Assembly: GCA_023441105.1 (NCBI GenBank)
Contig: JAEZQX010000421.1
Span: 1-6,476, forward strand
Direction of reading: 5' to 3'
Length of the DNA stretch: 6,476 bases
From: Pseudomonadota bacterium
GTDB lineage: Bacteria; Pseudomonadota; Gammaproteobacteria; Burkholderiales; Burkholderiaceae
Below are positions 5,133 through 6,476 of this stretch, piece by piece (position 1 is the stretch's first letter; every line of letters begins with the position of its first letter). The translations under genes and the position numbers were made by a program. The notes beneath the pieces were generated by a model. It was not told where the DNA came from. It saw only the letters and a list, made by a program, of their open reading frames with translations, and searched no databases.

Positions 5133-5906
5133 ATGGATCTCGGACTCACCGGCAAGGTCGCCATCGTCACCGGCGCCTCCCAGGGAATCGGCCAGGCAAC
5201 CGTCATGCGGTTGGCCGGCGAAGGCGCCCTGGTGGTTGCCGTCGCACGCGGCCGGGAGCTGCTCGACATCACCGCGGCGCAGGTGCGCGAGGCGGGCGGC
5301 CGGGCGCATGCCGTCAGCGCCGACGTCAGCAAGCCGGAGGCCGCGGCAGCCATCGTGGAACAGACGCTGAAGGCATTCGGGCGGATCGATATCCTGGTCA
5401 ACAACGCCGGCACCTCCGCGACCGGCGCCTTCGAATCGGTCACCGACGAAGCCTGGCAGGCGGACCTGGATCTCAAGCTGTTCGGCGCCATCCGCCTGAT
5501 CCGCGCGGCCGTGCCGCACATGAGGCAGCAGCGCGGCGGCCGCATCGTCAACGTCACCAACATCGGCGCGAAGCAGCCGGCAGCCGGATCGTTGCCCACC
5601 ACGGTGTCGCGCGCGGCCGGCCTGGCCATGACCAAGGCGTTGTCGAAGGAGTTCGCGCCGGATGGCATCCTGGTCAACACCGTGTGCATCGGCCTGATCC
5701 GGGCGGGACAGCACGAGAAGAGCGCCGCCCGGCGCGGCATCGACGTCGAGGAGATCTACCAGACGATGGGACGCAACATCCCGCTCGGGCGGGTCGGCAG
5801 GGCGGAGGAGGCCGCCAACGTGATCGCGTTCCTGGTGTCGGAAGCGGCGAGCTTCGTGACCGGCACCAGCGTCAACCTGGACGGCGGCGCCAGCGCGGTT
5901 CTCTAG
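5133..5906 (+). CDS. SDR-family protein with a degenerate catalytic tetrad
   Basis: This 257-residue protein has the classical short-chain dehydrogenase/reductase fold and length. Nucleotide-binding motifs are intact: TGASQGIG (13-20), an Asp at D64 (SADVS) and NNAG (90-93); Arg39 after the second strand hints at NADP(H). The usual Asn-Ser-Tyr-Lys catalytic tetrad is not conserved. By alignment to FabG-type SDRs, the positions are K115 (for Asn), N143 (for Ser, in VNVTNIG), T156 (for Tyr) and R160 (for Lys, in PTTVSRAAG). The proline of the usual PG motif is also changed (VCIG, 184-187). The C-terminal LGRVGRAEEAANVIAFLVS and GTSVNLDGG segments are typical. AAGGA lies nine bases before the ATG, 27 bases after the hydratase stop, so the two are probably co-transcribed. 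It may use a different mechanism or be a binding protein rather than a standard dehydrogenase. Confidence 0.93.
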   Translation: MDLGLTGKVAIVTGASQGIGQATVMRLAGEGALVVAVARGRELLDITAAQVREAGGRAHAVSADVSKPEAAAAIVEQTLKAFGRIDILVNNAGTSATGAFESVTDEAWQADLDLKLFGAIRLIRAAVPHMRQQRGGRIVNVTNIGAKQPAAGSLPTTVSRAAGLAMTKALSKEFAPDGILVNTVCIGLIRAGQHEKSAARRGIDVEEIYQTMGRNIPLGRVGRAEEAANVIAFLVSEAASFVTGTSVNLDGGASAVL

Positions 5907-5923
5907 GAGCCTCCTGGCAGCTG

Positions 5924-5965
5924 CGCCTTGCCTGCAGAGCCGTCCGGCGCCTGCAGGCGAGGGCG
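5924..5965. terminator. Long hairpin between convergent SDR and USP genes
   Basis: The arm at 5924-5937 pairs with 5951-5965: GCCTGCAG with CTGCAGGC gives 8 bp, then a T-G and a T-A pair, one bulged G, and CGCC with GGCG. The loop can fold further as GCCG/CGGC. It sits between two convergent stop codons and is the natural place for a bidirectional terminator. Neither side has a clear T-tract, which lowers confidence in intrinsic termination. Confidence 0.5.
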
Positions 5966-6391
5966 TCACTTGACCAGCGTGACGGGTATGTCGACCAGGT
6001 GCAGCACCTTGGTGGCGACCGAGCCGAGCATCATGCTCTGCACCGAGCCGAGTCCGCGGGTGCCCATCACGATCTGCTCGCAGCCCTTCGACTTGACGTA
6101 CTTGGCGATCGACTCCGGCACGCTGCCGACCTGGTGGCTCGCCGTGTACGGGATGCCGGCCTTGTCGAGGCGGTCCTTGGCGGCCTGCAGCACCTTCTGG
6201 GCTTCCTCGCCGTAGTACTCGTCGATCAGGTCCTTCTTCAGGTACATCCGCGCGTGGCCGGAAACGATCTGCGGCTGGACGTTGAGGAGGTGCACATCGA
6301 ACTGGCGGCCTTCGGCGATCGCCTTGATCACCATGTCCACCGCATGCATCGAGTTCTCCGATCCATCGACGGGAACCAGTACTTTCGTCAT
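5966..6391 (-). CDS. Universal stress protein (UspA family)
   Basis: This 141-residue single-domain Usp protein is a cytoplasmic stress-associated protein of the ATP-binding subclass. The family signature G-x2-G-x9-G-[ST] is present at G110, G113, G123 and S124 (MGTRGLG and LGSV), and the N-terminal strand VLVPVDGS with D9 contributes to the nucleotide pocket. Length is typical. Two ATGs lie six bases apart (6397 and 6391). GGAG at 6399-6402 is only one base from the first but seven from the second, so 6391 is chosen; the longer form would add Met-Lys. It is transcribed alone, convergent with the SDR gene. Such proteins are often induced by growth arrest or oxygen limitation, but no recognisable FNR or other operator is seen upstream. 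Confidence 0.96.
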   Translation of the reverse strand: MTKVLVPVDGSENSMHAVDMVIKAIAEGRQFDVHLLNVQPQIVSGHARMYLKKDLIDEYYGEEAQKVLQAAKDRLDKAGIPYTASHQVGSVPESIAKYVKSKGCEQIVMGTRGLGSVQSMMLGSVATKVLHLVDIPVTLVK

Positions 6392-6398
6392 CTTCATT

Positions 6399-6402
6399 CT
6401 CC
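6399..6402 (-). promoter_or_regulatory. Ribosome binding site deciding the USP start
   Basis: GGAG on the minus strand is seven bases before the ATG at 6391 and only one base before the ATG at 6397. Spacing therefore favours the shorter protein beginning MTKVLVPVDG. Confidence 0.7.
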
Positions 6403-6407
6403 GGTAT

Positions 6408-6427
6408 CCGGCCGACGCAGCGGCCGG
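6408..6427 (-). other. Inverted repeat upstream of the USP gene
   Basis: CCGGCCG and CGGCCGG form a 7-bp stem with a 6-base loop, 17 bases before the USP start. It may be a leader hairpin or part of an operator, or may simply reflect the GGCCG-rich composition here. No clear promoter boxes could be placed in the remaining 49 bases. Confidence 0.3.
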
Positions 6428-6476
6428 CTGCTGACGATGCTAACCGATGGATCGGCGGCCGGCGATCGCGCGCTCG

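Noticed and set aside
4866..5969. A 367-codon minus-strand frame opposite the hydratase and SDR genes
   Set aside because: It spans two real genes and the gap between them, has no ribosome binding site, and its Gly/Ala/Asp/His-rich translation resembles no protein family.
1..6476. A hidden defence island, prophage, integron, transposon or CRISPR
   Set aside because: No transposase, integrase, nuclease, toxin-antitoxin pair, regularly spaced repeat or tRNA-linked att site was found. All intergenic gaps are under 250 bases and the genes are metabolic, folding or stress types.

Overview
This 6.5 kb, strongly GC-rich window looks like an ordinary chromosomal stretch of a proteobacterium. The high GC, the wobble-position G/C preference and the style of the periplasmic FKBP, pirin and UspA-family proteins suggest a beta- or gammaproteobacterium, but this is a judgement from protein character, not from a marker gene. 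No RNA gene, insertion sequence, CRISPR array or prophage gene is visible. I recognise eight protein-coding genes of good or fair quality.

Layout. (1) On the minus strand, a pirin-family bicupin (59-1117) has a near-perfect ribosome binding site, with a cluster of short CCGGT/ACCGG inverted repeats just past its stop. (2) A 249-base divergent gap leads to a plus-strand gene of unknown function (1367-1867). Its last 109 bases lie opposite the 3' end of the next gene. (3) On the minus strand is an exported FGE-sulfatase (SUMF1-fold) protein (1759-2904) that lacks the two copper-binding cysteines of true formylglycine-generating enzymes. (4) Divergent from it, and about 76 bases away, is a two-gene plus-strand unit: a periplasmic FKBP-type prolyl isomerase (2981-3433) overlapping a Nudix hydrolase (3433-3927) as TGATG. 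It ends in a compact 9-bp hairpin. (5) A three-gene plus-strand unit follows: a 103-aa protein of unknown function (3982-4293), a 2-keto-4-pentenoate hydratase/4-oxalocrotonate decarboxylase family enzyme (4293-5105, again a TGATG junction), and an SDR-fold protein (5133-5906). (6) A universal stress protein (5966-6391, minus strand) converges on this unit across a strong hairpin.

How they work together. The FKBP and the SUMF1-like protein both carry signal peptides and act outside the cytoplasm, but nothing shows they share a pathway. The hydratase and SDR look like part of a small catabolic unit for an aromatic or oxo-acid substrate. The hydratase keeps its metal ligands and lysine. In the SDR all four canonical catalytic positions (Asn-Ser-Tyr-Lys) are replaced while the nucleotide-binding motifs remain. 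That is the most unusual observation in the window. I see no convincing novel multi-gene defence or mobile system; the points worth checking are the degenerate SDR, the cysteine-less SUMF1 protein and the long convergent overlap.
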